Positions 28,844 to 36,898 of a stretch of DNA of 64,000 nt are shown piece after piece. Position 1 is the first letter of the stretch, and each line of letters starts with the position of its first letter. Location of the stretch: the NCBI RefSeq assembly GCF_024790395.1, contig NZ_JAJISC010000005.1:124001-188000 (forward strand), written 5' to 3'. A model generated the notes under the pieces. The model was not told the origin of the DNA. It saw only the letters and a list, made by a program, of their open reading frames with translations, and ran no database searches. This DNA comes from Halomonas dongshanensis (GTDB lineage: Bacteria > Pseudomonadota > Gammaproteobacteria > Pseudomonadales > Halomonadaceae). Position numbers and translations under genes: made by a program.

Positions 28844-29506
28844 ATGAGCAAGCAGTTGATTTTGGCCCTGTCCAAGGGGCGTATCCTCGACGAGACCCTG
28901 CCGCTTTTGGCCGATGCGGGGATCACCCCGGCGGAGGATCTCGGTAAGAGCCGCAAGCTTCTGTTCGACACCAATCTGGCGGACGTGAAGTTGGTGGTGA
29001 TTCGCGCCACCGACGTGCCCACCTACGTGCAGCTGGGTGCGGCGGATCTCGGCGTAGCGGGCAAGGACGTTCTGCTCGAGCACGGCGCCGAAGGGCTCTA
29101 CGAGCCGCTGGATCTCGATATTGCCCGCTGCCGCCTAATGACCGCAGGCATCACCGGTCAGGCGCCGGGGAGGGCGCGGCGCCGCGTGGCAACCAAGTTT
29201 GTCAACGTCGCTAGACGCTACTACGCCGAGCAGGGCATTCAGGCCGAGGTGATCAAGCTTTACGGCGCCATGGAGCTCGCCCCGCTGATGAATCTCGCCG
29301 ATGAGATCGTCGATATCGTCGATACCGGCAACACCCTGCGCGCCAACGGCATGGAGCCGCGCGAGCTGATCGCCAATATCAGCACGCGTTTGGTGGTCAA
29401 CAAGGCGTCGATGACCATGAAGCACGCGCGCATCAAGCCGCTATTGGCGCGCTTGGACGAGGCGGTGCGAAAGCGCGCGGCAAGCCACGAAGGCGCGAGC
29501 AACTGA
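28844..29506 (+). CDS. hisG: ATP phosphoribosyltransferase HisG, short form
   Basis: HisG condenses ATP with PRPP in the first step of histidine synthesis. The 220-residue protein starts [22 protein letters not shown] and has the PRPP-binding region [17 protein letters not shown]. It lacks the C-terminal regulatory domain of the long form, so by family rules it should need HisZ; no hisZ lies in this window. The start at 28844 was preferred to an in-frame one inside murA. hisD follows after 9 nt. Confidence 0.95.
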   Translation: MSKQLILALSKGRILDETLPLLADAGITPAEDLGKSRKLLFDTNLADVKLVVIRATDVPTYVQLGAADLGVAGKDVLLEHGAEGLYEPLDLDIARCRLMTAGITGQAPGRARRRVATKFVNVARRYYAEQGIQAEVIKLYGAMELAPLMNLADEIVDIVDTGNTLRANGMEPRELIANISTRLVVNKASMTMKHARIKPLLARLDEAVRKRAASHEGASN

Positions 29507-29515
29507 GGACGAGAC

Positions 29516-30832
29516 ATGAGTGATACCCCCTCGAAGACCATCGCCCGGCTCTCTACTCAGTCGAGCGATTTCGAGCGCGAGCTGACCCAGCTATTGGCCT
29601 GGGAAGGCGTCTCCGATGCGTCGGTGCAGCAGCGCGTCGACGAAATTCTGGCCGACGTCAAAACCCGTGGCGACGCCGCCGTGATCGACGCGACCAATCG
29701 CTTCGATCGGTTGAGCGTGAGCCATATCGACGAGCTGCGCCTGAGTGCGGCCCAGCTCGAAGCGGCATTCGAGAGCCTGCCCGATGAGCAGCGCGACGCC
29801 TTAGCCGCGGCTGCCGAGCGTATCCGCTGCTACCACGAGCGTCAAAAGCCAACTTCATGGCAGTACGAAGAGGCCGATGGCACCGTGCTTGGCCAGCAGG
29901 TGACGCCGCTCGACCGCGCAGGCATCTACGTGCCCGGCGGTAAGGCCGCGTACCCTTCATCGGTATTGATGAACGCCATCCCAGCCCACGTGGCGGGCGT
30001 GCGCGAGCTGATCATGGTAGTGCCAACGCCGGATGGCGCGGTGAACGCTCTGGTCTTGGCGGCGGCGCATCTGGCGGGGGTCGATCAGGTCTTTACCATT
30101 GGCGGCGCCCAAGCCATCGGCGCTTTGGCTTATGGCACTCAGAGCGTGCCGAGAGTCGACAAGATCGTCGGCCCCGGCAACATCTACGTTGCCACCGCCA
30201 AGCGGGCGGTATTTGGCCAAGTGGGGATCGACATGATCGCCGGGCCGTCGGAAATTTTGGTGGTCTCCGATGGGCACACCGACCCCGAGTGGCTGGCCAT
30301 GGATCTCTTCTCCCAGGCCGAGCACGACGAGGACGCTCAGGCAATTCTGGTGAGTTGGGATGCCGACCACCTGGCTGAGGTCGAAGCCGCCATCGAGCGC
30401 TTGCTGCCTACGCTCGATCGCGAGGCAATCGTACGCGAGTCGCTTGCCCGGCGCGGAGCGCTGATTCACTGCGCCGACGAGTCGCAGGCGATTGAGTTGA
30501 TCAACCGCATCGCCCCGGAGCACCTGGAACTCTCGGTTGCCGAGCCCGAGCGGCTGTTGCCTGAAGTGCGCCACGCGGGCGCCATCTTCATGGGCCGCTA
30601 TACCGCCGAGGCCCTGGGCGACTACTGCGCCGGTCCCAATCACGTACTGCCCACGTCCGGCACGGCACGGTTCTCTTCACCGCTTGGCGTCTACGACTTC
30701 CAAAAACGCTCCTCGATCATCCACTGCTCGGCGCAAGGCGCCTCCGAGCTTGGCAAGATAGCCTCGGTGCTCGCCCGCGGTGAATCCCTAACGGCACACG
30801 CACGCTCAGCCGAGTACCGCATTCGGCGTTGA
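29516..30832 (+). CDS. hisD: Histidinol dehydrogenase HisD
   Basis: HisD carries out the last two oxidations of histidine synthesis (histidinol to histidine) using NAD and zinc. The 438-residue protein has the family signature around [16 protein letters not shown] and the zinc and catalytic residues in [10 protein letters not shown] and RIAPEHLEL. The length is usual. A good terminator follows, so hisGD probably ends the ibaG-murA-hisG-hisD unit. hisC is not adjacent. Confidence 0.96.
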   Translation: MSDTPSKTIARLSTQSSDFERELTQLLAWEGVSDASVQQRVDEILADVKTRGDAAVIDATNRFDRLSVSHIDELRLSAAQLEAAFESLPDEQRDALAAAAERIRCYHERQKPTSWQYEEADGTVLGQQVTPLDRAGIYVPGGKAAYPSSVLMNAIPAHVAGVRELIMVVPTPDGAVNALVLAAAHLAGVDQVFTIGGAQAIGALAYGTQSVPRVDKIVGPGNIYVATAKRAVFGQVGIDMIAGPSEILVVSDGHTDPEWLAMDLFSQAEHDEDAQAILVSWDADHLAEVEAAIERLLPTLDREAIVRESLARRGALIHCADESQAIELINRIAPEHLELSVAEPERLLPEVRHAGAIFMGRYTAEALGDYCAGPNHVLPTSGTARFSSPLGVYDFQKRSSIIHCSAQGASELGKIASVLARGESLTAHARSAEYRIRR

Positions 30833-30864
30833 GTCGTTGGGTAAATAACCGTTGGATGAATCAA

Positions 30865-30906
30865 AACGCCTACCGTCCGGTTTTATCGGGTGGTAGGCGT
30901 TTTTTT
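30865..30906 (+). terminator. Rho-independent terminator after hisD
   Basis: AACGCCTACC and GGTAGGCGTT form a 10-bp stem, followed by a run of seven T residues (30900-30906). It terminates hisD. Confidence 0.85.
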
Positions 30907-30935
30907 GCCAGCTCTATTAGGGGAGAGTGCTGCTT

Positions 30936-32246
30936 TTAAGACCCTCGCGGCGCACTATTACTACCCATCTCACCCAGCGGTAAACGTGGCACTGGGCGTT
31001 CGCCTACTTCGAGTTCGACTTGGACCCGCTCGCCGCCGCGTACGACGGTTAGCGGTAGGGTGGTGCCCGGTGCAACGGCGGCAATGTCGCTCATGGTGGC
31101 GCGGCCATCGAGAATGGGCTGGCCGTCGATGGCGAGCAGAATGTCTCCCGGTTCGAGCCCGGCGCGTGCGGCGGGGCCTTCTGGTACCACGCCCGCGACG
31201 ATAACGCCCTCTGGCGTTTGCAGGCCGAACGAGGCGGCAAGCTCTCGTGATAACCCTTGAGCTTCGATGCCGAGCCAGCCGCGAATCACCCGGCCTTGTG
31301 TCACCAACTGATCGAGAATGTCGTGGGCGAGGTTGGCAGGAATGGCGAAGCCGATGCCCTGGGAGCCGCCCGAGCGCGAGAAGATGGCCGTGTTGATGCC
31401 GATCAGCGCGCCCTCGGGGTTGATCAGCGCGCCGCCAGAGTTACCTGGGTTGATGGCCGCATCTGTCTGGATGAAATCCTCGAAGGCGTTGAGCCCCAAG
31501 TGGCTGCGTCCGGTCGCGCTGATGATCCCCATGGTCACCGTCTGACCAACGCCGAAGGGGTTGCCAATGGCGAGGGTGACGTCGCCAATGGCGACATCGG
31601 TGGAATCGGTGATCTCGATTACCGGCAGGTTGTCGAGGTCGATGCGCAGTACGGCGAGATCGCTTTCGGGGTCGGTGCCGACCACTTCGGCTAGCGTTTC
31701 ACGGCCATCGCGCAGGGCGACCTGGATTTCGTCGGCGCCGTTGATCACGTGGTGGTTGGTCAACACGTAGCCGTCTTGGCTAACGATGACGCCAGAGCCG
31801 AGGCTCGACAGCATGCGCTGGTGCGTGGTGGCATCGTTGTTGCGAAAGAACTGCTGAAAGAAGGGGTCGGACATCAGCGGATGCTGATCACGCGAGACGA
31901 TGCGCGAGGAGTAGATGTTGACCACCGCAGGTGCGGCGCGGTTGACGGCTTCGGCGTAGCTCGTTGGCCCTTGGCTGCGGTTCAGCGGTGCCGCTTGGCG
32001 GATCTCAGGCGCCGGGCGCGAGGCGTTCGTCTCATCGCTTGCGGGTGTGGCCACCGGGGTGGGGCCGATGGCGCTGGGGGCATCGACGCTGGATCGCGAA
32101 AACGGGCTTTTGAGCTGTTCGGGAAACAGGGCCAGGAGCAAAAAGGCCAGCAGTAGCCCGGCCACGCTGGGCCAGACGTAGGGCTTTATATAGTGCCTGA
32201 TAGGGTGCTGGCTGGACTTGAAACGGCGCAACAGGAAACGTCGCAT
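30936..32246 (-). CDS. Membrane-anchored DegS/AlgW-type serine protease
   Basis: This trypsin-like protease probably cuts the RseA/MucA-type anti-sigma factor in response to misfolded outer-membrane proteins. The 436-residue sequence has an N-terminal transmembrane helix (about residues 24-43) and a long Pro/Ala/Ser-rich linker. The protease domain has a catalytic triad His at about 166 (TNHHV), Asp at about 196 (SDLAVL) and Ser at about 270 (GNSGG). One PDZ domain follows. One membrane anchor plus one PDZ fits DegS/AlgW rather than DegP/DegQ. It is some 50-80 residues longer than usual, because of the linker. The ATG at 32246 has AAGGA upstream. Confidence 0.9.
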   Translation of the reverse strand: MRRFLLRRFKSSQHPIRHYIKPYVWPSVAGLLLAFLLLALFPEQLKSPFSRSSVDAPSAIGPTPVATPASDETNASRPAPEIRQAAPLNRSQGPTSYAEAVNRAAPAVVNIYSSRIVSRDQHPLMSDPFFQQFFRNNDATTHQRMLSSLGSGVIVSQDGYVLTNHHVINGADEIQVALRDGRETLAEVVGTDPESDLAVLRIDLDNLPVIEITDSTDVAIGDVTLAIGNPFGVGQTVTMGIISATGRSHLGLNAFEDFIQTDAAINPGNSGGALINPEGALIGINTAIFSRSGGSQGIGFAIPANLAHDILDQLVTQGRVIRGWLGIEAQGLSRELAASFGLQTPEGVIVAGVVPEGPAARAGLEPGDILLAIDGQPILDGRATMSDIAAVAPGTTLPLTVVRGGERVQVELEVGERPVPRLPLGEMGSNSAPRGS

Positions 32247-32384
32247 GCGGATGTTCCTTAACAAGACGGTCTCACGGCTCGCACTCGACGGCGGCCAAAC
32301 TTACAATGAGCGCATCTTATCACTTTCCGCTGGCCGACACTTGTCAGCACTGCGCCAGCGACACGCCAAGGACAGGAGTTCACG

Positions 32385-33146
32385 ATGGTTGAGCGTGATC
32401 AACTGGTCGCCGCCTGCGACCACCAGCTGCGCGCGGCGCAGTTCAAGGATTTCACCGTCAATGGCCTCCAGATCGAAGGGCGCACCGAGATTCGTCGCGT
32501 GATGAGTGGCGTAACGGCCTGCCAGGCCCTGCTCGATGAGGCCATTGCTTGGAAGGCGGACGCCGTACTGGTGCATCACGGCTACTTCTGGAAGAACGAG
32601 CCGGTGGCGATCACCGGCATGAAGCAGCGGCGTATCAAGGCCTTGCTGGCTCACGATATCAATTTGCTTGCCTACCATCTGCCGCTGGACGCACACCCCG
32701 AGCTGGGTAACAACGCCGAGCTTGGCAGGCGGTTAGGGCTCAAGGTGGAAGGGTGCTTGGATGGCGAAATGGGCGAGGGGCTTTTGTGGTCGGGCCGCTT
32801 GAGCGCGCCTTTGACACCTGCGGCGTTCGCTACGCGTGTGGAGGAAACCCTGGCGCGCACGCCGCTGGTGGTCGAAGCGCCGGGGCAGGCGCCCATCGAG
32901 CGCGTGGCCTGGTGCACCGGTGGCGCCCAGGACATGATCACCCAGGCCTGCGAGGCGGGCGTGCAGGCCTTCGTGTCAGGTGAGATCTCCGAGCGCACTA
33001 CCCATTTAGCGCGCGAGCTCGGGGTGCACTACTTCTGCGCCGGGCACCACGCCACCGAGCGCTATGGCGTTCAAGCACTGGGGGAGTGGCTGGCCGACGA
33101 GTACGCCATCGAGCACCGCTTCGTGGATATCGACAATCCGGCCTGA
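32385..33146 (+). CDS. Nif3-like dinuclear metal centre protein (YbgI family)
   Basis: The 253-residue protein belongs to the Nif3/YbgI family, thought to be GTP cyclohydrolase-like metal hydrolases of unsettled function. Metal ligands are visible in VLVHHGYFWK and YHLPLDAHPELGNNA, and again near the C-terminus in GHHATERYG. It is divergent from the DegS-like gene and converges with zapG. Neighbourhood does not reveal a specific role. Confidence 0.9.
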   Translation: MVERDQLVAACDHQLRAAQFKDFTVNGLQIEGRTEIRRVMSGVTACQALLDEAIAWKADAVLVHHGYFWKNEPVAITGMKQRRIKALLAHDINLLAYHLPLDAHPELGNNAELGRRLGLKVEGCLDGEMGEGLLWSGRLSAPLTPAAFATRVEETLARTPLVVEAPGQAPIERVAWCTGGAQDMITQACEAGVQAFVSGEISERTTHLARELGVHYFCAGHHATERYGVQALGEWLADEYAIEHRFVDIDNPA

Positions 33147-33157
33147 TGCGTAAGGTG

Positions 33158-33187
33158 TAAAAAGCCCCAAGCGCAAAGCGTTTGGGG
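33158..33187 (-). terminator. Terminator of zapG
   Basis: CCCCAAGCGC (33165-33174) pairs with GCGTTTGGGG (33178-33187) around an AAA loop, with one G-T pair. Read on the minus strand the hairpin is followed by CTTTTTA. It lies 35 nt beyond the zapG stop. Confidence 0.75.
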
Positions 33188-33221
33188 GCGGGTTCCGGTT
33201 AGATCGTCAAACGGTCGAGGG

Positions 33222-33656
33222 TCAGTAGCGAGGTGGCTGAGGCGCGGCGTTTTGAGCGTTTTCACCCTTGAGGCCGAAATCTTCGGAGAGGGTGCCGCCC
33301 TTGCCATCGGCGTAGTCGCGCGGCATGGCGGGCGAGGAGGCGGTTTCGCTTGCCTCGGGCGCGGCGGTGTCGGTCAACGGCTTGGCGACCTTCCAGCTAG
33401 TGGCCTCCTTGCGCAGCTGCTGCTCGATCTCATCTGCCTCCTGGCGAATGGTGTCGAGACGCTGCTGTACGCCGGTCAGGTGTGCTCCCATGGCTTTCTT
33501 CATTTCGGTGATCTGGCGGTCTTTCTCCAGTACCGTCTGGCGCAGCGACACGATTTCGCGCTCTCCTTTGCTTGAGAGGCGGTAGGCGACCAAGCCGATC
33601 AAAAAGCCGATCACGATCCCTAATGCTGCAAACAGTATTGGCGAGTTTGCTTCCAC
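33222..33656 (-). CDS. zapG: Z-ring associated protein ZapG (YhcB, DUF1043)
   Basis: ZapG/YhcB is a small inner-membrane protein that links cell wall, division and lipid homeostasis. The 144-residue sequence has one N-terminal membrane helix (about residues 8-26, LFAALGIVIGFLIGLVAYRL), then a coiled coil to about residue 85 and a disordered C-terminal tail. The family is recognised from this layout and from its position next to zapE. E. coli has the same yhcB-zapE order. Confidence 0.88.
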   Translation of the reverse strand: MEANSPILFAALGIVIGFLIGLVAYRLSSKGEREIVSLRQTVLEKDRQITEMKKAMGAHLTGVQQRLDTIRQEADEIEQQLRKEATSWKVAKPLTDTAAPEASETASSPAMPRDYADGKGGTLSEDFGLKGENAQNAAPQPPRY

Positions 33657-33737
33657 TCTACTTCTCCCTGAGGCCGATGACGTGCTTGTGCACTGTGACG
33701 GCGTGGAGCGAGCAGCCCCAAGCCGACGACTGAGCTC

Positions 33738-33768
33738 ATTATAGGTCGTGGTAGTCGGGCTGGGTCAA
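33738..33768 (-). promoter_or_regulatory. Probable sigma-70 promoter of zapG
   Basis: On the minus strand a TTGACC -35 (33763-33768) and a perfect TATAAT -10 (33738-33743) are separated by 19 bp, slightly longer than optimal. It lies about 80 nt upstream of the zapG start in the zapG-zapE divergent region. Confidence 0.5.
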
Positions 33769-33868
33769 TCCGCCATGCGTTGGAGAGCGCTTAGGCGTAT
33801 ACTCCCACGCTCGATCAGCACGGCCCGCCCCGCCAGAGGGCGGCAGTCACATCAAGGGAGGCGAGTCC

Positions 33869-35053
33869 ATGTCATCTACGTCCGTTGGCGAAAATGCAAG
33901 CCAAACGCGCCCGGCGGCGCCCATGGCGCGCTATCGCCGTGATCTCGAACGCGACGATTTTCAGCATGACTCGGCCCAAGAGAATGCCGTCAAGCACCTC
34001 CAGCGTCTTTACGACGACTTGCTCGCCGTACCCAACACCACGCCCAAGACCGTGGTAGCGCACAAAGGCTTGCGCGGTAAGATGGCTGGGCTTTTGGGCA
34101 AGCGCCGCGACGCCGAGGCCAAACCGCCGGTGCCGCGCGTCAAGGGGCTCTATTTCTGGGGTGGCGTAGGCCGCGGCAAGACCTATCTGGTCGATACCTT
34201 TTTTGAAGCGCTGCCATTCCCCGACAAGATGCGCACGCACTTCCACCGCTTTATGCAGCGGGTGCACAACGAGCTGAATCACTACAAGGGCGAGAAGAAC
34301 CCGCTGAGCCTGATTGCGGGTAAGTTCGCCTCTGAGGCGCGGGTCATCTGCTTCGATGAGTTCTTCGTCAAGGACATCACCGATGCGATGATTCTGGCCA
34401 ATCTGCTCGAGGCACTATTCGAGCGCGGCGTCGTGCTCGTGGCCACCTCCAACATCGTTCCTGACGATCTTTACAAGGATGGGCTGCAGCGCGCGCGCTT
34501 CGTGCCTGCCATCGAGCTGCTCAATCGCCACTGTGAGGTGGTCAACGTCGATTCGGGGGTGGATTATCGCCTGCGGGCGCTGGAGCGTGCCGAAATCTTT
34601 CATTCGCCCCTGGACGCCGAGGCCGAAGCCGAGCTCGCCCGCAGCTTTCGCGAGATTGCTGGGCAGCCGGGCGAGGAGGGTGCATCGCTCGAGGTCAACC
34701 ACCGCATCTTGAAAACCCGCCGCCTCCACGAGAACGTGGTGTGGTTCGATTTCTTGGCGCTGTGCGATGGCCCGCGCAGCCAGAACGACTACATCGAGCT
34801 CGCCCGCGAGTTTCATACCGTGCTGGTCTCCGATGTTACCCAGATGAATGCCAAGTCGGACGACCGCGCGCGACGCTTCATCAACATGGTCGACGAATTC
34901 TACGACCGCGGGGTAAAGCTCTTGATGTCGGCCGAAGTGCCGGTCGAGTCGCTCTACACCGATGGGCGGCTGACGTTCGAGTTCGAGCGGACGCTGTCGC
35001 GCCTGCAGGAGATGCAGTCCAAGGAGTATCTGGCGCTGGCGCACAAGCCCTAG
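33869..35053 (+). CDS. zapE: Cell division ATPase ZapE (AFG1 family)
   Basis: ZapE is an AFG1-like AAA ATPase that acts on the Z-ring during constriction in E. coli. The 394-residue protein has Walker A YFWGGVGRGKTYLVD (about residues 93-107), Walker B ICFDEFFVKD and an arginine-finger region VVLVATSNIVPDDLYKDGLQR. A strong GGGAGG site precedes the ATG. The TAG stop spans the left end of the miniature element: TA is target sequence and G is the first element base. Without the insertion the frame would end in TAA at the same codon. Confidence 0.95.
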   Translation: MSSTSVGENASQTRPAAPMARYRRDLERDDFQHDSAQENAVKHLQRLYDDLLAVPNTTPKTVVAHKGLRGKMAGLLGKRRDAEAKPPVPRVKGLYFWGGVGRGKTYLVDTFFEALPFPDKMRTHFHRFMQRVHNELNHYKGEKNPLSLIAGKFASEARVICFDEFFVKDITDAMILANLLEALFERGVVLVATSNIVPDDLYKDGLQRARFVPAIELLNRHCEVVNVDSGVDYRLRALERAEIFHSPLDAEAEAELARSFREIAGQPGEEGASLEVNHRILKTRRLHENVVWFDFLALCDGPRSQNDYIELAREFHTVLVSDVTQMNAKSDDRARRFINMVDEFYDRGVKLLMSAEVPVESLYTDGRLTFEFERTLSRLQEMQSKEYLALAHKP

Positions 35054-35195
35054 GCTCTGTATGTAAAGTGCCTGCGCTCGACAATACGGCGTTAAAAATT
35101 GACTCAGAATACTCATTTACAACGTGTAAACTCCGTTTCTTCGTCAATTTTTGCCTTGTATTGTCTTCGCTCGACGACTTTTCATACAGGCCCTA
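35051..35195. mobile_element. MITE-like element, about 141 bp, with imperfect long inverted repeats and TA duplication
   Basis: The ends are GGCTCTGTATG (35053-35063) and, inverted, GGGCCTGTATG (35183-35193). Further inward, matched inverted blocks AAAGT, GACAATAC (35080-35087 with 35158-35165) and AAAAATTGAC (35094-35103 with 35143-35152) continue the symmetry for about 50 bp. A central palindrome TTTACA-ACG-TGTAAA lies at 35116-35130. TA is present on both sides (35051-35052 and 35194-35195), consistent with a TA target duplication. No transposase is encoded, so it needs a helper. The size and TA duplication fit a MITE derived from an IS5/IS427-like or IS630-like element; the family is not proven. 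Confidence 0.75.
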
Positions 35196-35228
35196 AAGTA
35201 GAGGCGTGAAAAAGAGGCGCGGTCGGAC

Positions 35229-35257
35229 TTAACTTCGTCGTTGGCTTGCTGTAGAAT
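35229..35257 (+). promoter_or_regulatory. Promoter of rplM-rpsI
   Basis: TTAACT (35229-35234), a 17-bp spacer and TAGAAT (35252-35257) form a good sigma-70 promoter. Transcription should start near 35264, giving a leader of about 100 nt before rplM. Confidence 0.65.
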
Positions 35258-35271
35258 GCCGCCCGCTACAC

Positions 35272-35337
35272 GTTGCAGGTGAAGGCCTGCAACCAAAAAG
35301 AATAGGGATGGTACTGGCCCGCCTTGCAGGCAGTACC
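35272..35337 (+). promoter_or_regulatory. Structured rplM leader RNA, possible L13 autoregulatory element
   Basis: Hairpin A pairs GTTGCAGG (35272-35279) with CCTGCAAC (35286-35293). Hairpin B pairs GGTACTG (35310-35316) with CAGTACC (35331-35337) and encloses a third block, TTGCAGGC (35324-35331). That block is also complementary to GCCTGCAA (35285-35292), the right arm of hairpin A. The two folds exclude each other. The rplM ribosome-binding site downstream is weak (GGTGA). Autogenous control of rplM-rpsI by L13 is reported in E. coli; its use here is inferred. Confidence 0.5.
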
Positions 35338-35365
35338 CAACACATTTTATTTGGTGATTCCATCC

Positions 35366-35794
35366 ATGAAGACGTTCAGTGCTAAGCCGCAGTCCGTCCA
35401 GCGCGACTGGTACGTAGTCGACGCCACGGACAAGACGCTCGGTCGTCTGGCAACCGAAATCGCTCGCCGCCTGCGTGGCAAGCATAAGCCCGAATTCACT
35501 CCGCACGTTGATACCGGTGACTACATCGTCGTCGTCAACGCCGAGAAGGTTCACGTTACTGGCAACAAAGCCAAGGCGAAGACCTACTACCGTCATACCG
35601 GTTTCCCGGGTGGCCTGCGCTCCATGACGTTCGACAAGCTGATCGACCACGCTCCCGAGCGCGTCATCGAGATCGCCGTCAAGGGCATGCTGCCGAAAGG
35701 CCCGCTGGGCCGTGCCATGTACTCCAAGTTGAAAGTGTACGCTGGCGCCGAGCATCCCCATGCCGCTCAGCAGCCGCTCGAACTGAACATCTAA
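35366..35794 (+). CDS. rplM: 50S ribosomal protein L13
   Basis: L13 is an early 50S assembly protein. The 142-residue sequence ([20 protein letters not shown] start) has the family blocks [29 protein letters not shown] and [23 protein letters not shown]. An in-frame extension to 35324 lies in the leader and is not used. rpsI follows after 13 nt. Confidence 0.98.
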   Translation: MKTFSAKPQSVQRDWYVVDATDKTLGRLATEIARRLRGKHKPEFTPHVDTGDYIVVVNAEKVHVTGNKAKAKTYYRHTGFPGGLRSMTFDKLIDHAPERVIEIAVKGMLPKGPLGRAMYSKLKVYAGAEHPHAAQQPLELNI

Positions 35795-35807
35795 GGGAAT
35801 CTTCGCC

Positions 35808-36197
35808 ATGACACAGCAGTATTACGGTACCGGGCGCCGCAAGACTTCCACCGCGCGCGTATTCCTGAAGCCGGGTTCCGGCAAAATCACCGTCAACAAC
35901 CGCGAGCTGGATCAGTACTTCGGCCGCGTTACTGGTCGCATGGTCGTTCGTCAGCCGCTCGAGCTGACCGAGACCCTGAACCAGTTCGACATCTTCGTCA
36001 CCGTTCAAGGTGGTGGTGGTTCCGCTCAAGCTGGCGCCATCCGTCACGGTATCACCCGTGCCCTGATGAACTACAACGAAGACCTGCGCCCCACGCTGCG
36101 CGCCGCTGGTTACGTTACCCGCGATGCGCGTCAGGTCGAGCGTAAGAAAGTCGGTCTGCGTAAAGCACGTCGTCGCCCGCAGTTCTCCAAGCGTTAA
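35808..36197 (+). CDS. rpsI: 30S ribosomal protein S9
   Basis: S9 reaches the ribosomal P site with its basic C-terminal tail. The 129-residue sequence has the [15 protein letters not shown]-terminus, the [15 protein letters not shown] loop and the tail [17 protein letters not shown] ending in Lys-Arg, as required for tRNA contact. It is cotranscribed with rplM and followed by a strong terminator. Confidence 0.98.
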   Translation: MTQQYYGTGRRKTSTARVFLKPGSGKITVNNRELDQYFGRVTGRMVVRQPLELTETLNQFDIFVTVQGGGGSAQAGAIRHGITRALMNYNEDLRPTLRAAGYVTRDARQVERKKVGLRKARRRPQFSKR

Positions 36198-36217
36198 TAT
36201 CTCGCGGTGCGTCAAAA

Positions 36218-36245
36218 AGCCCGGGCCTTTGGCCTGGGCTTTTTT
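36218..36245 (+). terminator. Rho-independent terminator after rpsI
   Basis: AGCCCGGGCC pairs with GGCCTGGGCT around a TTT loop (one G-T pair), followed by a T6 run. A run of A residues before the stem could allow weak reverse termination. Confidence 0.88.
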
Positions 36246-36292
36246 GTTATGGTGTGGGGGGAAAAACAGGCATAACGGCCGAGGGAGAAAAG

Positions 36293-36898
36293 ATGACCGA
36301 GCCGAGGGAGGGCGAGGGTGGTGCCAACCACAGTCGCCGCCGTTTTTTGATCGCCGCGACGTCGATCATGGGCGTAGTGGGTGCTGCTGGCGTAGCGACG
36401 CCTTTCGTGGCCGCTTGGCGCCCGAGCGCGCGTACCCGCGCGGCGGCAGCGCCCGTGCGCGTGGATATTTCTCGGCTCGAACCTGGGCAACGTCTGACCG
36501 TGGAGTGGCGTGGCCTGCCCGTCTGGATCATCAGTCGTACGCCTGAAATGCTTGCGCGCACCGAAGCAGGCGAGGTGTCACGCTTGGCCGATCCGACCTC
36601 GCAGCGCTCGCGTCAGCCCGACTACGCTGCCGGTGAGCTGCGCTCGATTCGCCCGGAAATCGGCGTGCTCGTTGGGCTCTGCACGCATCTTGGCTGCTCG
36701 CCGCTCTATCGGCCCGAGCCCGAAGCGGCGGTCACCGCTGATTGGCCTGGCGGCTTTTTCTGCCCTTGTCACGGCTCCTACTTCGATCTTGCTGGGCGGG
36801 TCTATCGCAACGTCCCTGCGCCGACCAATCTCGACGTGCCGCCTTATCGCTTCGATGGCGACGATCTCATCGTCGGCGAAGACGCGGAGGTGGCTTGA
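36293..36898 (+). CDS. petA: Ubiquinol-cytochrome c reductase Rieske iron-sulfur subunit
   Basis: PetA carries the Rieske [2Fe-2S] centre that takes the first electron from ubiquinol at the Qo site of complex bc1. The 201-residue protein has an N-terminal Tat-like signal anchor (SRRRFLIAATS, membrane helix about 17-40). The two cluster loops CTHLGC (130-135) and CPCHGS (157-162) hold two Cys-His ligand pairs and the disulfide cysteines. The ATG at 36293 gives the correct N-terminus. The stop overlaps petB by one base. Confidence 0.97.
   Translation: MTEPREGEGGANHSRRRFLIAATSIMGVVGAAGVATPFVAAWRPSARTRAAAAPVRVDISRLEPGQRLTVEWRGLPVWIISRTPEMLARTEAGEVSRLADPTSQRSRQPDYAAGELRSIRPEIGVLVGLCTHLGCSPLYRPEPEAAVTADWPGGFFCPCHGSYFDLAGRVYRNVPAPTNLDVPPYRFDGDDLIVGEDAEVA

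Noticed and set aside
35099-35130. TTGACT followed by TGTAAA inside the MITE as an outward promoter
   Set aside because: The spacing is about 20 bp and the -10 box is poor; a better promoter for rplM lies at 35229-35257.
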